Shown in pieces: positions 51,778-60,389 of a stretch of DNA of 64,000 nucleotides; the first letter of the stretch is position 1; each line of letters opens with the position of its first letter. The position numbers and the translations under genes were made by a program. Origin of the DNA: Antrihabitans cavernicola (GTDB lineage Bacteria > Actinomycetota > Actinomycetes > Mycobacteriales > Mycobacteriaceae); NCBI RefSeq assembly GCF_008297975.1, contig NZ_VLNY01000016.1:1-64000 (forward strand), read 5' to 3'. The notes under the pieces were generated by a model. The model was not told the origin of the DNA. It saw only the letters and a program-made list of their open reading frames with translations, and searched no databases.

Positions 51778-52941
51778 GTGGATTCGCAATCTGTCTCGTT
51801 GGTTCGGGCGTCGTTCAAGGCAGTAGCCGCACAGGAAGACGGGCCGGATCGGCTCGCGCGCTCGTTCTACTCGATCCTCTTCGCGCACCATCCGGATCTT
51901 CGTGATCTGTTTCCCGCCGTCATGCTCTCGCAACGTGACCGACTGGTGAAAGCGATTGCGTACGTGGTGGATCGGCTCGACGAGCCGGACAAGCTGCTGC
52001 CGTTTCTCCGCCAACTCGGCACCGATCACCGCAAGTACGGCGTGCGCGATGTGCACTATGTGGCCGTCGGCGACTCGCTGGTAGCCGCCTTGCGCAAGTT
52101 CGCCGCGAACGAACTGTGGACCGATGCGGTCGACGAAGCCTGGACCGATGTACTGGACCTGATCGCCACCACCATGAAGGAGGGCGCCAACGGGGTGTCC
52201 GGCGCTTCGGTGTGGGCAGGCACGGTGATCGAACACGAGCGCGTCCTCCGCAACGCGGCGATCATCCGATTGCAGCTCGATGTGCCGATCGCCTACACCG
52301 CCGGTCAGTACATGAGCGTGCAGATCCCGCAGCGTCCGAAGATGTGGCGGTTCATGTCGCCGGCCAATCCGGCCAACGACGCCGGTGAGATCGAGTTCCA
52401 CATCCGATCGATCGCAGGCGGCTGGGTGAGCCAGGCGATGGTGGGCAGCACCGACATCGGCGATCGCTGGCTGTTCGGCTCGCCCCTGGGTGAGCTGGGG
52501 CTGCCGAAGGATCCCACGCGCGACATGTTGATGGTGGCGAGCGGTACCGGCATCGCGCCGTTGCGTGCGCAATTGATGGAGATGGCGCAGCGGCCCCAGA
52601 ACCCTCGGGTCCATCTGTTCGTCTGCGGGCACCACCCCTGCGACATCTACGACATCGACGTGCTCAGCGACATTGCGGCGATGAATCCGTGGCTGACCAT
52701 CACACCGGTATCCGAGGTGGACGACAACCCGTGGTGGTTCCACGGTTCGCAGGACCGCACCTCACCCGCCATGGCGAACAGGATCACCGGCCAGATCGGC
52801 AAAGTGGTTGCCGCACTGGGTTCCTGGGCAGATCGTGACGTTCAGATCGTCGGGCCGCCGCCGATGGTGCAGACCACGAAATTCCGAATGATGGCGGCAG
52901 GTACCCCCACGGCGAACTTCCGGCACGACCCCCTCTTCTAG
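51778..52941 (+). CDS. Type II flavohaemoglobin-like protein (globin-FAD-NAD domains)
   Basis: 387 residues from the GTG at 51778. Globin domain 1-140: FYSILF near the B10 position (residues 30-35) and the proximal histidine in LGTDHRKYGV (His84). A ferredoxin-NADP-reductase-like part follows: the FAD region YTAGQYMSVQIPQRPKMWRFMSPAN and the NAD region VASGTGIAPLRAQL. The FAD motif is RFMSP rather than the RxYS of classical NO-dioxygenases, as in the mycobacterial type II group (Rv0385), for which D-lactate oxidation has been described. Located divergently from the Asp23 operon; its stop shares a CTAG with the next gene. Confidence 0.88.
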   Translation: MDSQSVSLVRASFKAVAAQEDGPDRLARSFYSILFAHHPDLRDLFPAVMLSQRDRLVKAIAYVVDRLDEPDKLLPFLRQLGTDHRKYGVRDVHYVAVGDSLVAALRKFAANELWTDAVDEAWTDVLDLIATTMKEGANGVSGASVWAGTVIEHERVLRNAAIIRLQLDVPIAYTAGQYMSVQIPQRPKMWRFMSPANPANDAGEIEFHIRSIAGGWVSQAMVGSTDIGDRWLFGSPLGELGLPKDPTRDMLMVASGTGIAPLRAQLMEMAQRPQNPRVHLFVCGHHPCDIYDIDVLSDIAAMNPWLTITPVSEVDDNPWWFHGSQDRTSPAMANRITGQIGKVVAALGSWADRDVQIVGPPPMVQTTKFRMMAAGTPTANFRHDPLF

Positions 52942-53675
52942 ATCGGATCGTGGCTGATGTTCTCGGCAGGCGTGCCGTTGCGAATCAGCTGATCGACCGT
53001 CACCCTCGTCATCGCCGGGGATCCGCACACCAGCACCTGGCTGTCGGCGAACTTGCCGTGCGCACAGACCACGTCGGCGAGCGTGCCCTGCAGAATGTCG
53101 TCGACGGTGAAGCCGACGTTGACCCAGCTTCGCTCATGCCACTCGTCACGCCAGTCCGGATCGGCGATCTGCTCGACGACGGGAACCACTGTGAGCCAAG
53201 GCAATTCCCTACTCAGCAGGTAGAGCATGTCGGAGGCGTACAGGTCGCGCGGGCTGCGGCCGCCGATGAACAGAAAGACACGAGGCGGAATGGGGCGCTG
53301 CGTCAGATCGAGAATCAGCGAACGCAGCGGAGCAAGGCCGGTGCCGCCCGCGATCAACAGCACGTCGCGGGTGGAGTCGGCGATGTGCATCGAGCCCTGC
53401 GGGTCGGCGAGTTGCCACACGTCGCCGGGTCGGGTGTCGCTCACGATGCTGCCGCTGATCCAACCCGCAGGCACGGCGCGAACGTGAAACTCGAGCTTGC
53501 CGTCCAACGACGGCGGTAGCGCGGGGGAGAGTCGGCGCGGGCTCTCGGGATGCTGCGGTGTCAGCACCGCGAGCGATTGCCCTGCTGTGAACGGCACCGG
53601 CTCGCCGATCAGTCGTACGACAGCGAGATCGTGGCGAAGCCGATGATGTTCCACCACCGTTGATTTCCACACCAC
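52938..53675 (-). CDS. Flavohaemoglobin-like reductase lacking the globin domain
   Basis: 245 residues from the GTG at 53675 (or GTG at 53672). Sequence begins STVVEHHRLRHDLAVVRLIG and follows the FAD-NAD domains of the two neighbouring flavohaemoglobins: FTAGQSLAVLTPQHPESPRR, then IAGGTGLAPLRSLILDL, and a C-terminal VLVCGSPAMT. No globin sequence precedes it. It could reduce another haem protein or one of its neighbours. It starts about 20 bp downstream of the end of the 53692 gene, in the same direction, so they probably form an operon. Confidence 0.82.
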   Translation of the reverse strand: MVWKSTVVEHHRLRHDLAVVRLIGEPVPFTAGQSLAVLTPQHPESPRRLSPALPPSLDGKLEFHVRAVPAGWISGSIVSDTRPGDVWQLADPQGSMHIADSTRDVLLIAGGTGLAPLRSLILDLTQRPIPPRVFLFIGGRSPRDLYASDMLYLLSRELPWLTVVPVVEQIADPDWRDEWHERSWVNVGFTVDDILQGTLADVVCAHGKFADSQVLVCGSPAMTRVTVDQLIRNGTPAENISHDPI

Positions 53676-53691
53676 GCGGAGATTACCGGGG

Positions 53692-54852
53692 CTAGACCGG
53701 ATCGTGCTGAATGCGCTCCCACGGCGTGCCTGCCGCCAGCAGTTCCTGCGTGGTCTCAGCCACCATGCGCGGCGAACCGGCGATCTGAATCTGCCGATCG
53801 GTCCAGGCGCCGAAGCTGGCGACCACCTTGCCGATCGGTCCGACCAGCCGTTGGTGCATCCCGATCGGATGTTCACGCGGCGGCTCGACGTGCCACCACG
53901 GATCGTTCTCCTCTTCGGAAACCGGCACCACGGTGAGCCACGGATTGACCATCGCGAGTTCCCACATGGTGTAGAGGTCGTAGAGGTCGCACGGGTGGCG
54001 GCCGCCGACGAACAGGTGCACACGCGGGTTGATCCCGCGTGACGACATCTCCATGATCTGCGCGCGCAGCGGCGCGATGCCGGTGCCGGATCCGATCATC
54101 AGCACGTCGTCGCCGCTGTCCAGGTCGACCTTCAGGCCACCGAGCGGCGAGCTGAGCGACCACCGATCGCCCACCCGCGTTTCGTTGACCATCGACGGAC
54201 TCACCCAGCCGCCGGAGATGCGGCGAATGTGGAATTCGATCTCGCCGTGCGGATTCGACGGGATGGCGGGCGAGAGGTAGCGCCACATCCTGGGACGCTG
54301 CGGGGTGCGCACCGACAGGTACTGCCCGGCCTCGTACGGGATGGGCGTATCGGTGCGCAGTCGGACGATGGCCAGATCGTCGAGGACCCGGCGATGATCG
54401 ACCACGGTGCCGTCCCAGTGCGAGGGCATGTCGTCGGTGTCGGCGCCGGACGCCATCGAGTCGCTGATCAGCGTCGCGACGTGCCACCACGCCTGATCGA
54501 TCGAGTCGGTCCAGAACGCCGGTCCGGTGTACGCCCGGAGCGCGCCGTGCAGGGCCCGAGCCGCCGCGGCATAATGCGAGCCGTCGACGCCGTATTTGCG
54601 GTGGTCGCGGCCGAGCTGCTCGAGGAAGCCGCGTGCGATGTCGGGTTGTTCGAGGTGGTCGAGGACGATCTGAATCGCGTCGACCAGTCGGTCGCGCTGG
54701 TGTTCCATGGTTGCCGGAAACAGTTGCCGGAACATCGGATTCTCGCCGAACAGCAGACCGTAGAACGAGTTGCTGAGACGGTCGCGGCCGTTGGGTGTCT
54801 CCGTGACCGACCGGAAATTCGTGCGGACAAGCGCAATCTCACGCAAGTTCAC
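53692..54852 (-). CDS. Type II flavohaemoglobin-like protein (second full-length copy)
   Basis: 386 residues from a GTG with GGGAGGGAG upstream. The globin domain has SFYGLLFGENPMFRQLFP and the proximal His in LGRDHRKYGV. The FAD part YEAGQYLSVRTPQRPRMWRY is followed by LSPAI, and IGSGTGIAPLRAQI is the NAD part. It is closely similar to the protein at 51778, so a gene duplication is evident. Both retain the proximal His and the reductase motifs, so both could be active in redox or NO/lactate chemistry. Confidence 0.88.
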   Translation of the reverse strand: MNLREIALVRTNFRSVTETPNGRDRLSNSFYGLLFGENPMFRQLFPATMEHQRDRLVDAIQIVLDHLEQPDIARGFLEQLGRDHRKYGVDGSHYAAAARALHGALRAYTGPAFWTDSIDQAWWHVATLISDSMASGADTDDMPSHWDGTVVDHRRVLDDLAIVRLRTDTPIPYEAGQYLSVRTPQRPRMWRYLSPAIPSNPHGEIEFHIRRISGGWVSPSMVNETRVGDRWSLSSPLGGLKVDLDSGDDVLMIGSGTGIAPLRAQIMEMSSRGINPRVHLFVGGRHPCDLYDLYTMWELAMVNPWLTVVPVSEEENDPWWHVEPPREHPIGMHQRLVGPIGKVVASFGAWTDRQIQIAGSPRMVAETTQELLAAGTPWERIQHDPV

Positions 54853-55061
54853 GAATTCTGGCTCCCTCCCGAGCTATCACCGGGATCGGCAGATAGTACG
54901 GCCCAGGGTATCGCCCATGCGGCATCGCGACCAGTAACGGCTCGCTGGGCTCCGGTAAAAGGTTCACGGCAACATCGATGGAGTTGCGCAGGTAGCTCCC
55001 AGTTTCCGGGCCTAATTTCGGCTGGGTAGGTCGGGGTTCGAAACCGAAGAAAGGGCCAACG

Positions 55062-55448
55062 ATGGCTGACGAAGATCGCACCGAAGAAATGGGTCCGGTC
55101 GTGGAACCGACGCCGCCGCCCGCTACGCCCGCCAAACCGAAGCTGACGCAGCGATGGCGGGCGTCGCGCGCAGCCCAGATCGTGTCGGCGGTGCTTGCCG
55201 TGCTGATCGTGGGTGGCATCGGTTTCGGAATCGGCTACGCGGTCGGCGATTCCGGCCACGATCACGGCCACGGCGGGCATCACATGATGTATCGCGACGG
55301 CGGCGGAATGGGTGGCCACGGAAGGAACCATGGCGAAATGCGCGGGCCGCGTGATGGCGATATGGGCGGGCGACGCAATCCGGTAGAACCGACGCCGAGC
55401 GGGCAGCCTGCGCCGACAGCTACGCCGGCACCGGCGCCCGGTGCGTGA
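55062..55448 (+). CDS. Small single-TM, His/Gly-rich membrane protein
   Basis: 128 residues. A Pro/acidic N-terminus, one TM helix (AQIVSAVLAVLIVGGIGFGIGYAV, about 38-61), then an extracytoplasmic His/Met/Asp/Gly-rich segment (HDHGHGGHHMMYRDGGG) and a Pro/Thr tail. His- and Met-rich stretches of this kind bind transition metals. The convergent CDF exporter gene 5 bp away supports a metal-related role, but no family was recognised. Confidence 0.65.
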   Translation: MADEDRTEEMGPVVEPTPPPATPAKPKLTQRWRASRAAQIVSAVLAVLIVGGIGFGIGYAVGDSGHDHGHGGHHMMYRDGGGMGGHGRNHGEMRGPRDGDMGGRRNPVEPTPSGQPAPTATPAPAPGA

Positions 55449-55452
55449 CCGC

Positions 55453-56376
55453 TCAGGATGCGTGATGAGCCGGATATGCGTGAATCAGTGCGCTGTCCAG
55501 CTTCGGAACCGCGTGCATGAGCGCATGTTCCGCGGAGTGGGCGACCTCGTGCGCTTCCCGTAGCGAGACATCGGGATCGACGTCGAGTTCAGCGTCGGCG
55601 TGCAACCTGTGGCCGATCCACCGCAGCCGCAGGCTCTGCACGCCGACCACGCCGTTCTCGTGCGCGAGCGCATGTTCGGCCGCGTCGACCAATGCCGGTT
55701 CGACGCCGTCCATCAGCCGTCGGAACACGTCGCGAGCAGCTGTCCACAGCACGGCTGCGATGGCCGCGGTGATGAGCAAGCCGACGATCGGATCTGCCAA
55801 CGGAAACCCGAGTGCGACGCCCGCGGCTCCGACAAGTACTGCGAGCGAACCGAATCCGTCGGTTCGTGCATGCAGCCCGTCGGCGACCAGAGCCGCTGAT
55901 CCGATCTGGCGTCCTACCCGGATCCGATACATCGCAACGAGTTCGTTGCCGACGAAGCCCACCGCGCCCGCGGTCGCCACCAACCCGAGGTGATCGATCT
56001 CGACGGGATCGATCAGCCTGCGCACGGACTCGTAGCCGGCGATCCCGGCCGAGACGGCGATCATCAGTACGACGAACAGCCCGGCAAGATCTTCGGCGCG
56101 ACCGAAGCCGTAGGTGTAGCGCTTGGTCGCTGCTCGTCGGCTCAGGGCGAACGCGATCCAGAGTGGGATGGCGGTGGTGGCGTCGGCGAAGTTGTGGATG
56201 GTGTCCGCAGCCAACGCGATCGATCCGGAGATCAGCACGACCACGAGTTGCACGATTGCCGTGATACCCAGGGCGACCAGGCTGATCTTGACCGCTCGAA
56301 TCCCGATCGCGCTGGATTCCAGAGCGTCGTCCACCCGATCGGCGGCGTCGTGACTGTGCGGGATCGCGTGCTTCAC
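55453..56376 (-). CDS. Cation diffusion facilitator (metal exporter)
   Basis: 307 residues from a GTG at 56376. Six TM helices; ALAADTIHNFADATTAIPLW carries the TM2 metal-site residues, and VADGLHARTDGFGSLAVL the TM5 HxxxD-type site. A cytoplasmic dimerisation domain (GVQSLRLRWIGHRLHADAEL) follows. The start codon overlaps the stop of the ArsR gene (GTGA), so metal sensing and export are coupled. Confidence 0.9.
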   Translation of the reverse strand: MKHAIPHSHDAADRVDDALESSAIGIRAVKISLVALGITAIVQLVVVLISGSIALAADTIHNFADATTAIPLWIAFALSRRAATKRYTYGFGRAEDLAGLFVVLMIAVSAGIAGYESVRRLIDPVEIDHLGLVATAGAVGFVGNELVAMYRIRVGRQIGSAALVADGLHARTDGFGSLAVLVGAAGVALGFPLADPIVGLLITAAIAAVLWTAARDVFRRLMDGVEPALVDAAEHALAHENGVVGVQSLRLRWIGHRLHADAELDVDPDVSLREAHEVAHSAEHALMHAVPKLDSALIHAYPAHHAS

Positions 56377-56747
56377 GAGTGCTGCACTTTCAACTCCGCT
56401 GCGCTGCGGTGGTGACCGGGAATGCCGGGCCCGGCGTGCTCCGCGTTGAAGACAGCGTCCGTGACGAGTTGCCGCACGTGGTCGTTCTCGAGGCTGTAGT
56501 AGATGGAGGTGCCGTCGCGCCGGGTCCGCACCAGCCGCGCCATCCGCAGCTTCGCGAGATGCTGCGATACCGACGCCGCCGGTTTTCCCACGCCGTCGGC
56601 CAGATCGTTCACCGACAGTTCGCAGTCCACCAGCGCCCACAGGATCTGCACGCGGGTCGCGTCGGCCAGCATGCGGAAGATCTCGACGACCAAGCCGACC
56701 TGGTCGTCGTCGAGCTTCCGACGGCAAGGCTGGTTATCTGCATTCAT
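56373..56747 (-). CDS. ArsR/SmtB-family metal sensor
   Basis: 124 residues. The winged helix is MLADATRVQILWALVDCELSVNDLADGVGKPAASVSQHLAKLRMARLV (cited as motif: DATRVQILWAL and ASVSQHLAKLRMARLV). The helix-5 pattern DHVRQLVTDAVFNAEH near residues 91-106 fits the alpha-5 metal site (Asp/His pairs) of NmtR/CzrA-type sensors. It is coupled with the CDF exporter it should control by derepression. Confidence 0.88.
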   Translation of the reverse strand: MNADNQPCRRKLDDDQVGLVVEIFRMLADATRVQILWALVDCELSVNDLADGVGKPAASVSQHLAKLRMARLVRTRRDGTSIYYSLENDHVRQLVTDAVFNAEHAGPGIPGHHRSAAELKVQHS

Positions 56748-56749
56748 AC

Positions 56750-56762
56750 GTAGATAGTAGAT
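56750..56762. promoter_or_regulatory. Direct repeat GTAGAT upstream of the ArsR gene
   Basis: Two GTAGAT copies (56750-56755, 56757-56762) with a 7-bp period in an AT-rich patch just before the ArsR start codon. This would place the operator over the promoter of the ArsR/CDF operon. No clean palindrome is seen. Confidence 0.35.
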
Positions 56763-56824
56763 TATCGAGGCGACGATGTCGCAGGGCCATCGAGTGGGAG
56801 CATGAGATGAGCGAAATTTCTCAA

Positions 56825-56845
56825 GTTGAGCGGAACAGACTCAAC
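56825..56845. promoter_or_regulatory. HspR box (HAIR) upstream of clpB
   Basis: GTTGAGC-N7-ACTCAAC has the right spacer and matches CTTGAGT-N7-ACTCAAG at 11 of 14 positions. A second, looser repeat, GTTGAGT-N9-ACTCAGT, is at 56855-56877. HspR control of clpB is established in mycobacteria and Streptomyces-type bacteria. Confidence 0.8.
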
Positions 56846-56857
56846 TCTTCTGACGTT
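56832..56857 (+). promoter_or_regulatory. Candidate ECF-sigma promoter of clpB overlapping the HspR box
   Basis: GGAAC (56832-56836), an 18-bp spacer, GTT (56855-56857). The -35 sits inside the HAIR spacer and the -10 at the second repeat, so HspR would block this promoter directly. The predicted start near 56865 leaves a leader of about 40 nt before the GTG at 56903. Confidence 0.65.
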
Positions 56858-56902
56858 GAGTGGATAGACAACTCAGTTCGACTCGTAGAAGAAAGGTGAT
56901 TC

Positions 56903-59455
56903 GTGGACTCGTTCAGCCCCACCACCAAGACTCAGGCCGCGATGACAGCGGCACTTCAGGCGGCCTCGTCCGCCGGAAATCCCGACATCCGTCCCGCTCA
57001 TCTGCTGGTGGCGTTGCTGGATCAGACCGACGGCATCGCCGCACCGCTGCTCAAGGCGGTCGGTGTCGATCCGATCGGCGTCCGCAACGAGGCACAGTCG
57101 ATCGTCGACCGCCTGCCCAAGGCCACCGGCGCAACCCAGTCGCCCCAGCTCAGCCGCGAGGCCGTGGCCGCGTTGACCGCTGCGCAGCATCTCGCGACCG
57201 AACTCGACGACGAGTACGTCTCCACCGAGCACCTCATGGTGGGCCTCAGTGAGGGCGATTCCGATATCGCCAAACTCCTTGCAGGCCATGGCGCTACCTC
57301 GGTGGCGCTGCGCGATGCGTTCACCACGGTGCGCGGCAGTGCTCGTGTCACCAGTCCCGATCCGGAGGGCAGCTACCAGGCGCTGGAGAAGTACAGCACC
57401 GATCTCACCGAGGCGGCCCGCAGCGGCAAGCTCGACCCGGTGATCGGGCGCGATACCGAAATCCGGCGCGTCGTACAGGTTTTGAGCAGGCGCACCAAGA
57501 ACAACCCGGTTCTCATCGGTGAGCCGGGCGTCGGCAAGACCGCGATCGTCGAAGGGCTCGCCCAGCGCATCATCGCGGGCGATGTCCCGGAATCGTTGCG
57601 CGGCAAGACCGTTGTGTCGCTGGACCTCGGTTCGATGGTCGCCGGTGCGAAGTATCGCGGCGAGTTCGAAGAGCGCCTCAAGGCCGTCCTCGACGACATC
57701 AAGAACAGTGCCGGGCAGGTCATCACCTTCATCGACGAGCTGCACACAATCGTCGGCGCCGGTGCGACAGGCGAGTCGGCGATGGATGCGGGCAACATGA
57801 TCAAGCCGATGCTGGCCCGCGGCGAGCTGCGACTGGTCGGTGCCACCACCCTCGACGAGTACCGCAAGTACATCGAGAAGGACGCCGCACTGGAACGTCG
57901 GTTCCAGCAGGTGGTGGTCGGCGAGCCGTCCGTCGAGGACACCGTCGGAATTCTGCGTGGCCTCAAGGATCGCTACGAGGTGCATCACGGCGTCCGCATC
58001 ACGGACTCCGCGCTGGTCGCTGCGGCAACGCTGGGCGATCGGTACATCACGTCGCGGTTCCTGCCGGACAAGGCGATCGATCTTGTCGACGAGGCTGCGT
58101 CGCGGTTGCGCATGGAAATCGATTCGCGACCGGTCGAGATCGACGTGGTCGAGCGCATCGTTCGCCGCCTCGAGATCGAAGAGGTCGCGCTGGAGAAGGA
58201 GACCGACGACGCGTCGAAGGCCCGACTGGAGAAGTTGCGCCAAGAACTCGCCGACGAGCGCGAGAAGCTGAGTCAGCTCAGCACCCGCTGGCAGAACGAG
58301 AAGCAGGCCATAGACTCGGTGCGCGTGGTCAAGGAGCAGCTCGACCAGTTGCGCGGCGAGTCCGAGCGTGCCGAACGCGACGGTGATCTGGGCAAGGCAG
58401 CCGAACTGCGCTACGGCCGCATCCCGGCGCTGGAGAAGGAACTCGCCGAGGCCGAGAAGGTCTCCGGGGCGTCCAGCGACGGTGACGTCATGCTCAAGGA
58501 AGAGGTGGGTCCCGACGACGTCGCAGATGTTGTTGCGGCCTGGACCGGCATTCCGGCGGGTCGCATGCTCGAGGGTGAGACCGCGAAGCTGCTGCGGATG
58601 GAAGACGAGCTCGGTAAGCGAGTCGTCGGGCAGGCAGAACCGGTGCAGGCCGTCTCCGATGCGGTGCGTCGGGCGCGGGCCGGTGTTGCCGACCCGAACC
58701 GGCCGACTGGATCGTTCCTGTTCCTCGGTCCGACCGGTGTCGGTAAGACGGAGCTGGCAAAAGCGTTGGCGGACTTCCTGTTCGACGACGAGCGCGCCAT
58801 GATCCGCATCGATATGAGCGAGTACAGCGAGAAGCACGCGGTCGCGCGCCTAGTCGGTGCGCCGCCCGGATACGTCGGCTACGACCAGGGTGGTCAGCTC
58901 ACCGAGGCGATCAGGCGTCGGCCGTACTCGGTCGTGCTGTTCGACGAGGTGGAGAAGGCGCACCCCGATGTGTTCGACATTCTCCTTGCGGTGCTCGACG
59001 AAGGTCGGCTCACCGATGGGCAGGGTCGGACCGTCGATTTCCGCAACACCATCCTGATCCTGACGTCGAACCTGGGCGCAGGCGGTGACAAGGATCAGGT
59101 GATGGATGCGGTGCGTCGCGCCTTCAAGCCGGAGTTCATCAACCGACTCGACGACGTGGTGATCTTCCACCCGCTCAACGAGGAGCAGCTGGAATCCATC
59201 GTCGACATCCAGTTGGAGCAGCTGCAGAAGCGGCTCGCCGCACGCAGGCTCACGCTGGACGTAGCCGATTCGGCGCGGTTCTGGCTGGCGGTACGCGGCT
59301 ACGACCCGGTCTACGGCGCCCGTCCGCTCCGCAGGTTGATTCAGCAAGCGATCGGCGATCAGCTGGCCAAGCGCTTGCTGGCAGGCGAGGTGCACGACGG
59401 TGACACCGTCCCGGTGACAGTCACCGACGACGGTGCCGGATTGCTGGTGGGTTAG
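56903..59455 (+). CDS. clpB: ClpB disaggregase (Hsp100)
   Basis: 850 residues, full length. An N-terminal Clp_N double repeat (1-145), NBD1 with Walker [18 protein letters not shown] near 210, a coiled-coil middle domain (about 410-520; [20 protein letters not shown]), NBD2 with [17 protein letters not shown] near 610, and a C-terminal D2-small domain ([16 protein letters not shown]). It threads aggregated proteins and works with DnaK/DnaJ/GrpE. GTG start with GAAAGG upstream. A strong hairpin follows at 59469. Confidence 0.98.
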   Translation: MDSFSPTTKTQAAMTAALQAASSAGNPDIRPAHLLVALLDQTDGIAAPLLKAVGVDPIGVRNEAQSIVDRLPKATGATQSPQLSREAVAALTAAQHLATELDDEYVSTEHLMVGLSEGDSDIAKLLAGHGATSVALRDAFTTVRGSARVTSPDPEGSYQALEKYSTDLTEAARSGKLDPVIGRDTEIRRVVQVLSRRTKNNPVLIGEPGVGKTAIVEGLAQRIIAGDVPESLRGKTVVSLDLGSMVAGAKYRGEFEERLKAVLDDIKNSAGQVITFIDELHTIVGAGATGESAMDAGNMIKPMLARGELRLVGATTLDEYRKYIEKDAALERRFQQVVVGEPSVEDTVGILRGLKDRYEVHHGVRITDSALVAAATLGDRYITSRFLPDKAIDLVDEAASRLRMEIDSRPVEIDVVERIVRRLEIEEVALEKETDDASKARLEKLRQELADEREKLSQLSTRWQNEKQAIDSVRVVKEQLDQLRGESERAERDGDLGKAAELRYGRIPALEKELAEAEKVSGASSDGDVMLKEEVGPDDVADVVAAWTGIPAGRMLEGETAKLLRMEDELGKRVVGQAEPVQAVSDAVRRARAGVADPNRPTGSFLFLGPTGVGKTELAKALADFLFDDERAMIRIDMSEYSEKHAVARLVGAPPGYVGYDQGGQLTEAIRRRPYSVVLFDEVEKAHPDVFDILLAVLDEGRLTDGQGRTVDFRNTILILTSNLGAGGDKDQVMDAVRRAFKPEFINRLDDVVIFHPLNEEQLESIVDIQLEQLQKRLAARRLTLDVADSARFWLAVRGYDPVYGARPLRRLIQQAIGDQLAKRLLAGEVHDGDTVPVTVTDDGAGLLVG

Positions 59456-59468
59456 GCGACTTCGTCGC

Positions 59469-59512
59469 AGGTGAGCGTTTAGTTGGTCCCTGGACCACCA
59501 AAGCGCTCACCT
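59469..59512. terminator. Long hairpin after clpB
   Basis: A 21-bp stem (18 of 21 positions paired) around a 2-nt CT loop, with AGGTGAGCG (59469-59477) matching CGCTCACCT (59504-59512) and TGGTCC matching GGACCA inside. There is no U-tract, as is common for terminators in this order. Probably ends the clpB transcript. Confidence 0.7.
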
Positions 59513-59537
59513 TGCGCGAAGCGCCTACGCTGTCCCC

Positions 59538-60377
59538 ATGAGCAACCCGGACGATCCTCGGACCGAGAAGTTCGATCGGCCGACCGATCAGTTCGGCCGG
59601 CCCATCGAGCCTGATCAGCCGACGGAGATCTACCACACAGCCGACCCGTATCAGGCCTACGGACAGCAACCGCCGCCCAACGCGACGATGGCGTTCCCGA
59701 CGTATCAGACCTACGACCCGAACCAGCCGCCGCCGAACCCGACGCAGGCCTACCCGACCTACCAGGGCGGCTACCAGCAGCAGTATCAACAGCAGCCCTA
59801 CCAGCAACAACCCCAAGATCAGCCCTGGGGAGGGTATCCCGGCGAGGTTCGGCCGCTGGAGCAGACGCAGGAGCCGAAGCGTAAGTCGAAGATGTGGCTC
59901 GGCATCCTGGCGGGCCTCGTCGTGCTCGCGTTGGCGGGAGTCATCGCGTTCGTCGCGACCGGCGGCAGTCCGGAATCGTCCACGACGGCAAGCGGTGGCA
60001 GCACCAGCACCCAGGCACTGCCCCCGACGACGACGGCGGCGCCACGGACCAGCCCGCGGGCGTCGCAATCGCCCGAATCGTCCGGCGTCCAACTGCCGCC
60101 TGCTCTGGGCAACGCCATTCAGGATTTCGGTGCCACGGTCGGCAGCATCTCGGCCAACGACGGGTCGACCCTCACGGTCGACGGCATCGGCGGATCGCCC
60201 GTCACGGTGCACACCAACGACCAGACGCAGGTCGTCGCCATGTCCGGATCGAAAGTGTCGGACCTGAAGGTCGGCGACAGCGTCGTCATTCAGGGCGACA
60301 AGGCCGACGACGGTTCGATCACGGCACGCATCATCATCAGTACGTCGCTGCCCAATCCCAACGGCTTCGGCCGCTAG
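59538..60377 (+). CDS. Single-TM protein with Gln/Pro-rich cytoplasmic part and DUF5666-like domain
   Basis: 279 residues. An N-terminal 110-residue Gln/Pro/Tyr-rich region (YQQQYQQQPYQQQPQ) is followed by a TM helix (MWLGILAGLVVLALAGVIAFV, about 119-139), a Ser/Thr-rich linker, and a C-terminal beta domain (GSISANDGSTLTVDGIGGSP, KVGDSVVIQG) of the DUF5666 type. Probably extracytoplasmic; function unknown. Confidence 0.75.
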   Translation: MSNPDDPRTEKFDRPTDQFGRPIEPDQPTEIYHTADPYQAYGQQPPPNATMAFPTYQTYDPNQPPPNPTQAYPTYQGGYQQQYQQQPYQQQPQDQPWGGYPGEVRPLEQTQEPKRKSKMWLGILAGLVVLALAGVIAFVATGGSPESSTTASGGSTSTQALPPTTTAAPRTSPRASQSPESSGVQLPPALGNAIQDFGATVGSISANDGSTLTVDGIGGSPVTVHTNDQTQVVAMSGSKVSDLKVGDSVVIQGDKADDGSITARIIISTSLPNPNGFGR

Positions 60378-60389
60378 GCTGAGCAATCG

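Noticed and set aside
56873-58837. 654-codon minus-strand open frame opposite clpB
   Set aside because: It is a mirror frame of ClpB with low-complexity Leu/Asp/Arg composition and no ribosome-binding site or family similarity.
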